A DNA stretch of 64,000 nucleotides from JABWCE01 sp964355045. Its GTDB lineage: Bacteria > Bacteroidota > Bacteroidia > NS11-12g > UBA9320. Each line of letters opens with the position of its first letter. Within the stretch, counting starts at the first letter, position 1. Position numbers and translations under genes: made by a program. This document shows, piece after piece, positions 42,601 to 51,225 of the stretch. The DNA is taken from contig CAYHCM010000001.1 in assembly GCA_964355045.1 (NCBI GenBank), positions 1 to 64,000 on the forward strand, given 5' to 3'. The notes beneath the pieces are model-generated. The model worked only from the letters and a program-made list of their open reading frames with translations, did not search any database and was not told the origin of the DNA.

Positions 42601-43595
42601 CCTAAAATACCTTCATCATTATCATCGCCGTTATAACAAAAACCAAGGCTTCTTTTTACATCGCACCCTACGTAATCATCCTTATAATTTCCTAAATCAG
42701 CATCCACCCATTCGCCAAAATAGGTTTCATACAATGAAGTATTACCGCGATTTACAATTCGGGTGGTGTAAAAAGTCATGTTATTTATTTCATCATTGGT
42801 GGCATAGGCAAAGGCTGTGGTATGCAGTTCCAATCCGATAGGTGCAGCACCTGATTCGCTATGTATATTCCCTTTGTCATTATAAGAAAAGTAGAGCATT
42901 TGATCGGGCTGGTCTTCGGGCAAATTTTTACCGCTTCCCAAAAACTGACCCTGACATTCATCCTGCAATACGGGATATTCCCCTAAAAGCGGGTCATACT
43001 TACTGTTACCATTATCGTCTTTAAATGCTGCCATAACAGGCGAATTAATACCAGGCCTGCCGGGCCATCCACTTATATTTTCAGAGAGAGTAGGAGTTCC
43101 GTTTTTATAATTTTCAGCATGCTCTATTATTTCTTTCTGCGTTACTTTGTAAATATTGTCCCATTTTTTGCAACTGCCTTCATCGGTATTCCCATTGGCA
43201 TCCAAGGGGCCTGGCCAAAAATCAACACCATTTTGGCGATAGGTCATAGCAGCAAGTTTTAAACTTCTCCCAACATCATAACCACCTACCCATATGGCTC
43301 CTGAAAACAAGGAATGTTTTCGAACGGAGTTTTGATCGGCAATTTTTGGAATTTCATATTTAGGGTTCGATAAATCCCACCACATATCGCCGCCGTTCAA
43401 TATTTTGGTACGCACATTATTTACATCCAAATCGGCACTGGCAGTAGCCGGGTCACAGGCGGCTGCATACTTCATCAGTTTGTGCGTGGTGCGTTGGGGC
43501 TCAACTAATTTTTCCCCGACATTTTCACGGGCAATAAGGCCAACTGAGGCACATAATGTCAATACTGAAAATAATATATATCTTATTGTTTTCAT
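39669..43595 (-). CDS. Giant secreted protein with C-terminal T9SS domain
   Basis: A 1308-residue exported protein. Signal peptide MKTIRYILFSVLTLCASVGLIA. Conserved N-terminal block GGDMWWDLSNPKYEIPK ... SLFSGAIWVGGYDVGRSLKLAAMTYRQ, then long beta-rich sequence with Asp/Asn/Gly-rich loops (KDDNGNSKYDPLLGEYP). The C-terminal about 90 residues (IINVVPNPYYAFSAYE, DISIYTVDGTLVRRL, KVPVASGVYLIHVNAPG) form a FlgD/T9SS-type sorting domain. ATG at 43595 is chosen because an upstream in-frame TTG at 43658 would put 21 polar residues before the signal peptide. This family is often beside a TonB receptor and a PorV protein; its role is unknown. Confidence 0.85.
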   Translation of the reverse strand: MKTIRYILFSVLTLCASVGLIARENVGEKLVEPQRTTHKLMKYAAACDPATASADLDVNNVRTKILNGGDMWWDLSNPKYEIPKIADQNSVRKHSLFSGAIWVGGYDVGRSLKLAAMTYRQNGVDFWPGPLDANGNTDEGSCKKWDNIYKVTQKEIIEHAENYKNGTPTLSENISGWPGRPGINSPVMAAFKDDNGNSKYDPLLGEYPVLQDECQGQFLGSGKNLPEDQPDQMLYFSYNDKGNIHSESGAAPIGLELHTTAFAYATNDEINNMTFYTTRIVNRGNTSLYETYFGEWVDADLGNYKDDYVGCDVKRSLGFCYNGDDNDEGILGYGLNPPSVGIDFFEGPKKDTLIINGTDTITKWELGMSKFVYYDNDPSNFGNPNLPIHFYYYLTGRWKNGQCMTADYKQGRTGTNCTNYLFPFDTDPKVTGNWNERSAGNPPADRRFLQTSGPFTLKPGAVNKLTVGVVWARASSGGAEGSLTQLRLASDKAQSLFNNCFDVVDGPDAPVPEVQELDNELIFLLGDTKRIESYAAVVKDEQNNNQLYKFEGYRVYQLKDGTVGTGDLDDVDKAREIFYADLKNNIIRLINKPFDVSLGERIPKLMIDVSNNGNKGIVHSISIKDDAFAVGSNKRLVNFKTYYYLILSYAAEPASKLDQYLAGRRVQKVIASPRNTEPRYSGANVQAGYGLGPKITRLEGSGNGGNIIDLTTESELAILNPPYYLANPTYNVGKGPVKVTIVDPLKVPQGEFELVLIELKDSIANTPKLRAKGVKSHVTRWILIKKNDNGTMDTLFSENYINVHNEQLATAKATGFYKNDNPFDWGMAVTIDQVLDPGNSDVDETNGSLGAEVIFANKGKEWLTAMTDMDGVPFWNWIHSGVNGKGNNYDDPSENDFASGTNAIDPFENYEKLWQGRIAPYRLASRYTSNSKKYQAVTTQGLAVDETVIGGTWGLQHLSGVELVITDDKSKWSKVCVIEMSDDSIFSQGRAKKFQLRKHNSIDINGNPIAGEIGRSWFPGYAINVETGQRLNIIMGEDSRQKANNGQDLKWNPTADAGNYANNASGILANGGRHYIYIMGSYSDIPINSFPLGPVYDEGNYYHGILSRISGTASAFAQRNEVNKVMFQCMWVIPTFLAPGYKIKEEGGMPVPESDVRFKIRVKKPYRFYETMGVGNSKNNDNPRYSFNTNDVYTEKSVELGKSALDIINVVPNPYYAFSAYENTPVENKVKFTNLPERCDISIYTVDGTLVRRLKKDDVSTDMVWDIKNDAKVPVASGVYLIHVNAPGLGEKVLKWMGIMRELDLDSF

Positions 43596-43684
43596 TTTAT
43601 TATATTTTAATTTTTTGTATTCCCCATATTGAGGAGATAATTTTTGAATTGTGTTCATAATTATATTTATTAAAAATTTTTATA

Positions 43685-46600
43685 TTACAATTGAAATCTT
43701 AAGCCCAAACGAATTAATCTTGGGGCCAGGTAATTGGAAGGATTATTAACGCTAATGTTATATAAATCAATAAACGATTGCTGATTGATTTGTTGTGAGA
43801 TTACTTGTTGTCCGTCGGGTGAATTAAGATATCCGTCATCATTGGGTAATCCGGTATATGCATACACACTTTCAACAATTTTACCATTAAATAGGTTTTG
43901 AATTACCAAAAATGCTGTCATACCGGTTACATTTACCCGACCATCCTTAATCTGTTTTTTCTTAAATTCGAAGGAGCGGCTTAACTGTACATCCGCTTTA
44001 AACTGCCATGGTAATCGCGATCCAAACGGATTTCCTTTAATCTGGCTACGGGTGATGGTTCCCAATGCTCCTTGTGCAGTAGAAGTAGGGCTTAGGTTGG
44101 CCGTATAGGGAGCACCTGATTTGGCTATCATAATAAAGGTAGCTTCTGCATTTTCAAAAACCCGTTTTCCCCCCCATATCGGGCCGTTATATTCTCTTCC
44201 TGATTTATAACCATAGCTAAAATTGGTATTAAAATTATGTCGAAAATCAACATCTAAAGGGTACAACGAACGTAAATTTGGTTGGTTGGCCTGTATTAAT
44301 GCTGCTTGTGAATTAATGTTGGAACCTGTTCCGTCAGCAAATAGCAAACTGTAATTGGCCGACATGGAAAAGTTTTTCTCACCGCGATATTGATACTCGG
44401 CTCTAAATGCTTTATTGGTTGAAAAATCAATATTTGAATAACTGGTATAGGATACCGGATAGGCCTGATTGTAACGGTACTGACCAAAATCATTGCGAAC
44501 TTCTGAATACGTAACGATTAAACTTATAGCTGATTTTTTACTTAATTTTTGAGTATATCCTAATTCATACATGGTTTTAATTCGTGGTTTCAAAGCGGCG
44601 TTAGCTATAAATCTGTCCTGATCTGATTCTAAAAAATAATAAGAACTGATAGGCGCAAATGTTGCTCCGTCAGTAGGTCGCTGGGTTAGTACATCATAAT
44701 TGGCAAAAAACTTTGCTTCATTATTGATAGGGAATGAAAACCAAACCCGGGGCAAAATATTTACCTGAGGTTCGTAATCTTTAAATGCTTCTTTTACTAT
44801 ATCCTTGTTGCTGTAATCAACCAAATAAGGTTGTATTAAATTACTTGCAGTTTGCTGAGCTAATATTTCGGGATTGGCTACCTGCACCCCCTGAGCATCG
44901 TACCATGTATTATCTTTGCGATAGCCCAATATTCTGGTTGGATTTTTAGCGCTGTTTACATACACGGCATAGTCGTCACCAATATTATCGGGATGATTAA
45001 TGGGTAATCCACCTATCTGGTCAACTTCTCCTACAGATTTTATCGGATATAACGAATAGGGGTCTTTCAAAACAGGCTGATTGGCATCGTATCTTTCTAT
45101 CCTTACTCCTACACGGAATATGATATCTTTTATTGCAAATTTATCTTGCAACCAGGCAGCACTATATATTGGTGCAAATGAGCCAATGCTTCTGTTTTGT
45201 TTATCCAACAAAAAGTCGTTAATGGCAAATCGTTTACGGGTACGGTTTCCTAAATAATCATATCCCAGATAGCTAATATAAGGGCTACTTGCTGAATTTT
45301 TATTTAATAAATCATCAGCACTAAACAGATCTAAACTCAAATCATCAGGCGAGAGTGAATTAATATCAATATAGGAATTTTCTGTAATCTTATTACCATA
45401 CACATCCGTGCGGCCTTGTGATATGAGCTTAGCCCTCAGGTTCCGGTCAAAATCATTTTGCTGATCCTTGTCAACACGAACATTATAACTTACGCTATCC
45501 AAAAATCTGTCTTGATCATCGAAGGCATGCTCACTATTCAATATATAATCTCCCTGGGTCACTTTATCTAAATTTGATAGATGTTTATTAGCCAATTGAG
45601 GCATCAAAATCCACAATCGGTTAGCATTTAATCCATAAGAGCTTAAAATATTTTGTTCGTATGTCATTCCAAACTGAATATCATGTTTGTTCTCCTTCTT
45701 TTTACCGGTATTAATTGAAGCCTCGCCAATTGCATAAGCCGAAAAACGTTCAGTTTGGCTTTTGCTGTATCCTGCTAAAAGGGTTCCGGGATTATACCAT
45801 AATGAATAGGTGTTTGGTAAATTATATCCGTTTAATAATCCCTGATAGGTTGCTATCATTCCATCGCTAAATGCTCCCCTATAACCCAAAGAGCTAAAAT
45901 AATCATAAGCATTTTCGGTGTATTTGCTTCGCAACGGGTTAAGGTCACTGGCTTCATAGGTTATCAACGTATCGCGAAAACCAGTAAGTTCATAATATCC
46001 CTGACGGGTTACAGTATCCTGCTTGCCATTTCGGTTTATAATATATTTTTGCGCATCAAATTTATATTCGTAAACGGGGGCTCGGTAATGGGTAAACTTT
46101 CCGATATACCCATAATCAAAAATATTATCTTTATGTACATTGTGTTGCGACTTAGAGTTGCTCGATTGATAATCTACCCTTATGGAATAAAATGCATCTG
46201 CAACCAAAGGCTTTACAAAATCTTTTTCCTTTTCTTTGTCCTTATTGTCACTGCTCTGGTAACCTATTTTTTGAGTATAGCGCAAATAGCCGCGGTAGGT
46301 TTGATTGGTGTTTACGCCATATTCATCATAATTTAATAAGGATGAATAATATGAAAAACCCCTTGATTGCTGAGCACTCATACTTCCATAAAAAGTAAGT
46401 ACGGAATTTTTAGAAGGGGTATATTCAAATTTTGCATTTATTACCCCAAGATAAAAGGGTACATTTTGACGTGCTTTATTTAATTCTAAATCGTTTTTGG
46501 TAAGAAATGAGGAAGTAGGAACAAAGCCTCCACCATTTGGGTTTTCGGTTAACGGATTATTTTTAATATTGGTTAATACATCATCTTTCACTGCCCATGA

Positions 46601-47488
46601 ACCCAATACGGTAGGATTATTATCTTTTTGGTATTGCAACTGACCTGACAAAAAATAGCCAAATAGTACCCGTTCTTTATCTCCTCCACCTCTGTTAATT
46701 ATTTTTAATGGTCCCGAAAAACTCATTTCAAGTGTGTTGTAATGCCATTTATCAAAAAGACTTGAAGTTATATACTCGTAATATTTTCTATGAATTCGGC
46801 TTGGGCCTTTGGTGGTAATATTAATAGCACCCCCGGTAAGATCGCCAAACATGGCAGGTATGCCGCTTGTAATCAGGTCAATTTGTTCCTGCCCGGCAGT
46901 TGGCATGGCTGTACTTCCAATCATAGGAACCCCATCAACAAATAAGCGTGTAGCATCCGTACGGCTGCCCAAAATGGAAACACCTCCGTTTCGGTTAATA
47001 TTGGTTCCGGAAGATATAGTTACAAGTCCTCCGACTCCCCTTATCGGTGATTTAATTAATTCCCTGGCAGTCATAGTAGTACTGCGTCCGTCATCTTTTA
47101 TCAAAGGAATTTTATAATCTGTAATAATTACTTCTTCAAATCCTTTTCCAACCTCACTTACCAATTCTAATTCAAAATTTAATGTGGTAATAGTTCCGCT
47201 ATTAATCCCCACATTGGTAATAATAGCTTTTTTGTATTCGATGTATATTACTTCAATATCATATTCGCCCGGATCCAGGGTTCTGATATTATAAGTTCCA
47301 TTATCATCGCTAAGGGTTGAGCCTTTTACAATTCCATCCTTTTTAGCCACCACGGTAGCAAAAGGTAAAATTGATTTCGTTTTTTTGTCTGTAATTTTTC
47401 CTTTTATTTCACCGTAATTGGATTGTGAATAACTCCAACCTGAAACCAAAAGTATCACCAGAACGCTTAAGTAATGTTTTAAACTCAT
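43685..47488 (-). CDS. TonB-dependent outer-membrane receptor with carboxypeptidase-like domain
   Basis: A 1267-residue outer-membrane transporter. Signal peptide at residues 1-21. A CarboxypepD_reg-like domain (about 25-110: GEIKGKITDKKTKSILPFATVV, GTYNIRTLDPGEYDIEV) is followed by a plug domain (about 125-225: GVGGLVTISSGTNINRNG, GSRTDATRLFVDGVPMIG) and a large barrel ending in LIRLGLRFQL. It imports a substrate with TonB-ExbBD energy; which one cannot be told, and there is no SusD partner, so it is not a classical Sus pair. The giant T9SS protein and the PorV-like barrel follow 89 and 26 bp apart. Confidence 0.92.
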   Translation of the reverse strand: MSLKHYLSVLVILLVSGWSYSQSNYGEIKGKITDKKTKSILPFATVVAKKDGIVKGSTLSDDNGTYNIRTLDPGEYDIEVIYIEYKKAIITNVGINSGTITTLNFELELVSEVGKGFEEVIITDYKIPLIKDDGRSTTMTARELIKSPIRGVGGLVTISSGTNINRNGGVSILGSRTDATRLFVDGVPMIGSTAMPTAGQEQIDLITSGIPAMFGDLTGGAINITTKGPSRIHRKYYEYITSSLFDKWHYNTLEMSFSGPLKIINRGGGDKERVLFGYFLSGQLQYQKDNNPTVLGSWAVKDDVLTNIKNNPLTENPNGGGFVPTSSFLTKNDLELNKARQNVPFYLGVINAKFEYTPSKNSVLTFYGSMSAQQSRGFSYYSSLLNYDEYGVNTNQTYRGYLRYTQKIGYQSSDNKDKEKEKDFVKPLVADAFYSIRVDYQSSNSKSQHNVHKDNIFDYGYIGKFTHYRAPVYEYKFDAQKYIINRNGKQDTVTRQGYYELTGFRDTLITYEASDLNPLRSKYTENAYDYFSSLGYRGAFSDGMIATYQGLLNGYNLPNTYSLWYNPGTLLAGYSKSQTERFSAYAIGEASINTGKKKENKHDIQFGMTYEQNILSSYGLNANRLWILMPQLANKHLSNLDKVTQGDYILNSEHAFDDQDRFLDSVSYNVRVDKDQQNDFDRNLRAKLISQGRTDVYGNKITENSYIDINSLSPDDLSLDLFSADDLLNKNSASSPYISYLGYDYLGNRTRKRFAINDFLLDKQNRSIGSFAPIYSAAWLQDKFAIKDIIFRVGVRIERYDANQPVLKDPYSLYPIKSVGEVDQIGGLPINHPDNIGDDYAVYVNSAKNPTRILGYRKDNTWYDAQGVQVANPEILAQQTASNLIQPYLVDYSNKDIVKEAFKDYEPQVNILPRVWFSFPINNEAKFFANYDVLTQRPTDGATFAPISSYYFLESDQDRFIANAALKPRIKTMYELGYTQKLSKKSAISLIVTYSEVRNDFGQYRYNQAYPVSYTSYSNIDFSTNKAFRAEYQYRGEKNFSMSANYSLLFADGTGSNINSQAALIQANQPNLRSLYPLDVDFRHNFNTNFSYGYKSGREYNGPIWGGKRVFENAEATFIMIAKSGAPYTANLSPTSTAQGALGTITRSQIKGNPFGSRLPWQFKADVQLSRSFEFKKKQIKDGRVNVTGMTAFLVIQNLFNGKIVESVYAYTGLPNDDGYLNSPDGQQVISQQINQQSFIDLYNISVNNPSNYLAPRLIRLGLRFQL

Positions 47489-47574
47489 AATTATTTTTTC
47501 TTTTTATCTTTATTTAACAAGGGATTAACGATTTTTTTACCAAACTTCAATTATTGTTCATTTTTGCTAAATTA

Positions 47575-48567
47575 TCAAGGGAATTTTTTGGCTTCTTTAA
47601 AACCTGTTTCAGGGGTAACTGAGAGACTGAAAAATTTTATAATTTTTGAGGCAAGGCTTACCGAAATATTTTTATAACTTTGGTGAGTCCAACCTCCAAT
47701 GTGAGGTGTAAGCACCACATTTTTGAATGACCGTAATTTATCAAACAGTGCCCTTTCTGAATTATTAAGGTCGGTTATTCGTTCGTTTTGCAGTACATCG
47801 GCTGCAAAGCCACTAATTTTTTTTGCTTCCAAAGCATCAATTACATCATCAATATTTACAATTCCTCCTCGTGATAGGTTTAATAATCGGATTGATTTTG
47901 AAAATTGATCTATATAATTTTTGTTAATTAAATTTTTGGTTTCCGAAGTTAAAGGTATATGAAGTGAAACGATATCAGCTTTTTCAAAAATTTCATGCAT
48001 ATCGGTTTCTTTCGCATATCCTTGTCCATAGCCCGATTTATATTTATCATAAGCAATTATATTGACCCCAAAACCCGATAATACTTTTGCAAACCGGCTA
48101 CCGGTATTTCCAAAACCAATTATTCCAATGGTTTTTCCTTGCAATTCATCCCCGCGATTACCTTCACGATCCCATATTAAATTTCTAACTTCTTTGTCGC
48201 TTTTGGTAATATTAGCCATAAGGCTCAATAACATTCCCAGTGTGTGTTCGGCTACCGCCTGACTATTTGCTTCAGGTGTACTTATATATTTTATATTTTT
48301 TGAATCTAACCAATCGGTATCCAAATTATCCAACCCTGAACCCGCTCTGGCCACAAGCTTTAAATTATTGGCATATAAACACAATTCTTTATTTACACTT
48401 ACCTTACTTCGTACAATTAATACATGTTTATTGGCCAAAGTTAAAGGAACATCTGCCGGATTAATAGCTGGCAAATAGGTAATATCAAAATTCTGCATCC
48501 CGGCTTGATCAAAAAAGCAGGGATACAAATCATCAATTACCAAAATATTTATTTTATTGCTTGCCAT
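47575..48567 (-). CDS. D-isomer 2-hydroxyacid dehydrogenase (SerA-like)
   Basis: A 330-residue NAD-dependent dehydrogenase of the phosphoglycerate dehydrogenase group. Catalytic residues: Arg in LLNLSRGGIVN, Glu in AADVLQNERIT, His in LTPHIGGWTHQS. The NAD loop is IGIIGFGNTGSRFAKVL. It lacks an ACT domain, so it would be the short form. SerA in serine synthesis is likely, but other hydroxyacid substrates are possible; serC is not adjacent. Confidence 0.88.
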   Translation of the reverse strand: MASNKINILVIDDLYPCFFDQAGMQNFDITYLPAINPADVPLTLANKHVLIVRSKVSVNKELCLYANNLKLVARAGSGLDNLDTDWLDSKNIKYISTPEANSQAVAEHTLGMLLSLMANITKSDKEVRNLIWDREGNRGDELQGKTIGIIGFGNTGSRFAKVLSGFGVNIIAYDKYKSGYGQGYAKETDMHEIFEKADIVSLHIPLTSETKNLINKNYIDQFSKSIRLLNLSRGGIVNIDDVIDALEAKKISGFAADVLQNERITDLNNSERALFDKLRSFKNVVLTPHIGGWTHQSYKNISVSLASKIIKFFSLSVTPETGFKEAKKFP

Positions 48568-48928
48568 TAGTATGCTTTAAAATCCAATTCGAAAATAATA
48601 CCCTTTCGTTAAACTTTACTTTTTAATTGACCAAAGGTAACATTACAGTTTAATAACGGGATTATAGATTAATCTTATAGTCTGACTTATCTTTATTTTG
48701 AGGTACTATAAATGATCAATTTTCAATGCCCAATTTTCAATGTTCATTTAGCTTCGCACTGATTATTTAATCCGTCAGGTATTGAAAATTGAGTATTGAA
48801 AATTGAATATTGATCATTTGACCTTGTTTTTAAATCGATGACCAAAAGTAAAACAAATTTAAACATTGATAAAAAATAGTGCAAATCAATAAAACAATTA
48901 GCCGAATTTTAGTTTTACCAGATAATTC
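48568..48928. repeat. Spacer with an imperfect inverted repeat
   Basis: No gene. Imperfect inverted arms at 48710-48742 (AAATGATCAATTTTCAATG and CCCAATTTTCAATG) and 48781-48819 (complement begins AAATGATCAATATTCAATTT), separated by 38 bp. The words are of the ATTGAAAATTGAGTATTGAA type that also appears before the REP-like hairpin at 28450. Nothing else was seen. Confidence 0.5.
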
Positions 48929-49753
48929 TTAAATTTCTAAATGCTTTGATACCACTTGTTTTCCAAAAAATATTCCGGCCATTGTATCAAAAGTTTGAGT
49001 GTCGTCCGAAGTATAAAATGTTTGTTTTGAATTTTTTTGGCAAAGATGCTCTATTTCGGGATGCCTTATTAAATAATCCTTTAAACTATTGGCCACAATT
49101 TCGCTTTGTGATAATATCGTAATTCCTTTCGGCAAAAAAGCTTCTATTTTTTTTATTAATAGCGGGTAATGGGTGCATCCAAGAACAATGGTATCAATTT
49201 GAGGAGATTGAACCAACAACTCTTTTAAATATTTTTTTACAAAATAATCGGAGCCTTCACTTGTATATTCATCGTTTTCAACCAGCGAAACCCACATTGG
49301 GCAAGCCTGCTGAAATACTTTAACCTCAGGAAAAAATTTTAAAATTTCTATTGGGTACGATTGAGAAATAACGGTTCCCGAGGTACCTAATATTCCTATG
49401 TGTTTAGTTTTTGTAAATTGGCCTACAATTTCGGTTGTCGGCCTTATTACACCTAATACCCTTTTATCGGGGTAAATTAAAGGCAAATAATTTTGTTGAA
49501 TAGAACGCAATGCCTTTGCCGAAGTGGTATTACACGCAAGTATTACAAGATTACACCCCTTGTCAAACAATGCCTGAACACATTGTTGTGTATAGTGCAA
49601 CACAGTTTCAAATGAACGATTGCCATAAGGCGAACGGGCATTATCACCCAAATAAATATAATCGTATTGCGGAAGCCGGCTCACTAATTCTTTCAAAATA
49701 GTAAGTCCCCCATAGCCTGAATCAAATACACCTATTGGGCCGGGGTTTTGTAT
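48929..49753 (-). CDS. murI: Glutamate racemase, no conventional start codon
   Basis: A glutamate racemase making D-glutamate for peptidoglycan. From TTG at 49696 only 255 residues are read, and the essential N-terminal motif is lost. The frame remains open upstream and encodes PIGVFDSGYGGLTILKEL, which contains the catalytic Asp-Ser of the family. Both cysteines are present (VILACNTTSAKAL and IVLGCTHYPLL). No ATG, GTG or TTG precedes this motif; ATA at 49753 (IQNPGPIGVFDSG) is the best-placed codon and gives 274 residues, the normal length. An AT-rich repeat array ends at that point. Confidence 0.88.
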   Translation of the reverse strand: MQNPGPIGVFDSGYGGLTILKELVSRLPQYDYIYLGDNARSPYGNRSFETVLHYTQQCVQALFDKGCNLVILACNTTSAKALRSIQQNYLPLIYPDKRVLGVIRPTTEIVGQFTKTKHIGILGTSGTVISQSYPIEILKFFPEVKVFQQACPMWVSLVENDEYTSEGSDYFVKKYLKELLVQSPQIDTIVLGCTHYPLLIKKIEAFLPKGITILSQSEIVANSLKDYLIRHPEIEHLCQKNSKQTFYTSDDTQTFDTMAGIFFGKQVVSKHLEI

Positions 49754-49850
49754 TTTAGATTTTAGATTTTTGATTTTAGATTTTTGAAATTTGAAAATTT
49801 GGGATTTATTTGGAATTTGTTTTTTGTTTTTTGGAATTTTAACCCTTGGT
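49754..49850. repeat. AT-rich CCAAATT-type repeat in front of murI
   Basis: Near-tandem units such as TTTTAGATTTTAGATTTTTG, AAATTTGAAAATTTGGG and TTATTTGGAATTTGTTTTTTG abut the presumed murI start. It belongs to the family at 15049-15135 and 15984-16056. Confidence 0.6.
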
Positions 49851-49860
49851 ATTTTTATAA

Positions 49861-49899
49861 TAATAAAGCCCCGAAATGTACTACATATCGGGACTTTAT
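49861..49899. terminator. Terminator after the Skp/OmpH genes
   Basis: Left arm 49861-49879 and right arm 49881-49899 pair over 19 bp with two mismatches (AATAAAGCCCCGAAATGTA against TACATATCGGGACTTTATT). It lies 22 bp after the stop of the second OmpH gene, so murI downstream would need its own promoter or readthrough. Confidence 0.7.
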
Positions 49900-49920
49900 T
49901 TTTTTAGTAGGTATAATAAA

Positions 49921-50424
49921 TTAAAGTATGCCCAATTTCTTTTTTACATCGGCCATCAGGTCGTTAGCAGTTAATGACACCAAAACTCCTAATCCTTCAG
50001 TGCTATCCAGCACATAGTCAAAACCTCTTGCTTTGGCCACTTCATCAATGGCAGCCTTAGCTCTTTTATATATGGGCATATAAAGTTCTTCTTTCTTTTT
50101 CATCAGTTCCTGTTCAGCACTTTGACTGAATTTTTGAATGTTTGCCTGTAAATTTTCGAGATTTGCCTTTTTTACCTCCATCATCGGAGCCAGAGATGTG
50201 GTATCTTCCATGTATGCCTTATAGTCCACTTGAAGCTGGTTTTGCATTTCTTCCAATGTAGCCCTGAGTTTTGCTTCATGGTCTTTCATTTTGGCTTCAA
50301 AATCTTTCATTTCAGGCATTACATTCATCAGTTCCGAAGAATTGATATGTGCAATTTTGGTTTGTGCATTGGCTCCTATAAAAAGTGAGATGGCTGCAAA
50401 CGCTGTTAAAATTAATTTTTTCAT
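49921..50424 (-). CDS. OmpH/Skp-family periplasmic chaperone, copy 2
   Basis: A 167-residue Skp-like chaperone. Signal peptide MKKLILTAFAAISLFIGANA. The mature protein begins QTKIAHINSSELMNVMPEMKDFEAKMKDH, followed by long helices forming the Skp tentacles (about residues 45-120) and a C-terminal strand RGFDYVLDSTEGLGVL. Skp holds unfolded outer-membrane proteins in the periplasm. It is 37 bp after the first Skp gene, an arrangement typical of Bacteroidota, usually with bamA upstream and murI downstream; bamA is not here. Confidence 0.92.
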   Translation of the reverse strand: MKKLILTAFAAISLFIGANAQTKIAHINSSELMNVMPEMKDFEAKMKDHEAKLRATLEEMQNQLQVDYKAYMEDTTSLAPMMEVKKANLENLQANIQKFSQSAEQELMKKKEELYMPIYKRAKAAIDEVAKARGFDYVLDSTEGLGVLVSLTANDLMADVKKKLGIL

Positions 50425-50461
50425 TTAAAATTTGTTTTTTATGTGTTAGGTTGATATTTAT

Positions 50462-51070
50462 TTAGTCACGTGGGGGTAAATCGCCACCAGGAGGCGGCAC
50501 ATCTTTTTTGGTTTTTTCTTTGGCTGCATCCTTTTCTTCCTTAGAAGGTGCTACACCCAGCATAGAAAGCACTTCATCGCTTTTATCATATTTCGCATTG
50601 CTAAAAAGCATGGTCATATCGCTCGATTTATCAAAAATAAAATCCAAAACATCGTCTTTTGCTATTTTTTGAATGGCTTCAAAAACCTTGTCCTGTATAG
50701 GTTTAACAAGTTCCTGACGTTTTTTAAAAAGTTCACCTTCATAGCCAAATTTATCATTTTGAAATTTTTTGGCTTCCTTTTCTTTGGTAATAATTTCATC
50801 TTCCCGTACTTTTTGCTGTTCCGGGGTTAAAAGAATTTTTTCAGCCTGATACTCTTTGTACATTTTGTCAATCTCCTCATATTTGGCGTCCACTTCTTTC
50901 TGCCACTTTTCAGCTATTTCGTTCAGTTTTTTCTGAGCCGATTTATAATCGGGCAATAAGGAGAGAATATACTCGGTATCCACGTACGCAAACTTTTGAG
51001 CGTAATTTGCCATTGGCATCATAAAAATGATGGCAAGGATTAAGATGGGTTTTTGAAATCCTGATTTCAT
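50462..51070 (-). CDS. OmpH/Skp-family periplasmic chaperone, copy 1
   Basis: A 202-residue Skp-like chaperone with signal peptide at residues 1-24 (ending MANYA). Core: QKFAYVDTEYILSLLPDYKSAQKKLNEIAEKW, then a long helical region (YEEIDKMYKEYQAEKILLTPEQQKVREDEI) and AKDDVLDFIFDKSSDMTMLF. It has a charged Pro/Lys/Asp-rich tail (KEEKDAAKEKTKKDVPPPGG) absent from the second copy. It has a strong promoter at 51145-51174. Confidence 0.92.
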   Translation of the reverse strand: MKSGFQKPILILAIIFMMPMANYAQKFAYVDTEYILSLLPDYKSAQKKLNEIAEKWQKEVDAKYEEIDKMYKEYQAEKILLTPEQQKVREDEIITKEKEAKKFQNDKFGYEGELFKKRQELVKPIQDKVFEAIQKIAKDDVLDFIFDKSSDMTMLFSNAKYDKSDEVLSMLGVAPSKEEKDAAKEKTKKDVPPPGGDLPPRD

Positions 51071-51144
51071 AATATTATTTATTTTAAGTTATTCGTTAGT
51101 TTACAATTTGCTTGCCCAAAAACCCCATAACCCGAAATAAACGG

Positions 51145-51174
51145 CAAACATACATATTTTTCGGGGGGTACAAA
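51145..51174 (-). promoter_or_regulatory. Promoter of the Skp operon
   Basis: On the minus strand TTTG (51174-51171), an 18-bp spacer and TATGTTTG (51152-51145) match the Bacteroidota -33/-7 consensus. The leader is about 70 nt. Confidence 0.65.
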
Positions 51175-51225
51175 AAATTTTTTGCTATTAAATTGCCTGT
51201 TAAAATTGAAGTCAAATTTAGACAC

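Noticed and set aside
43596..43658. Upstream TTG extension of the giant T9SS protein
   Set aside because: It would place polar residues before a complete signal peptide that starts at the ATG 43595.
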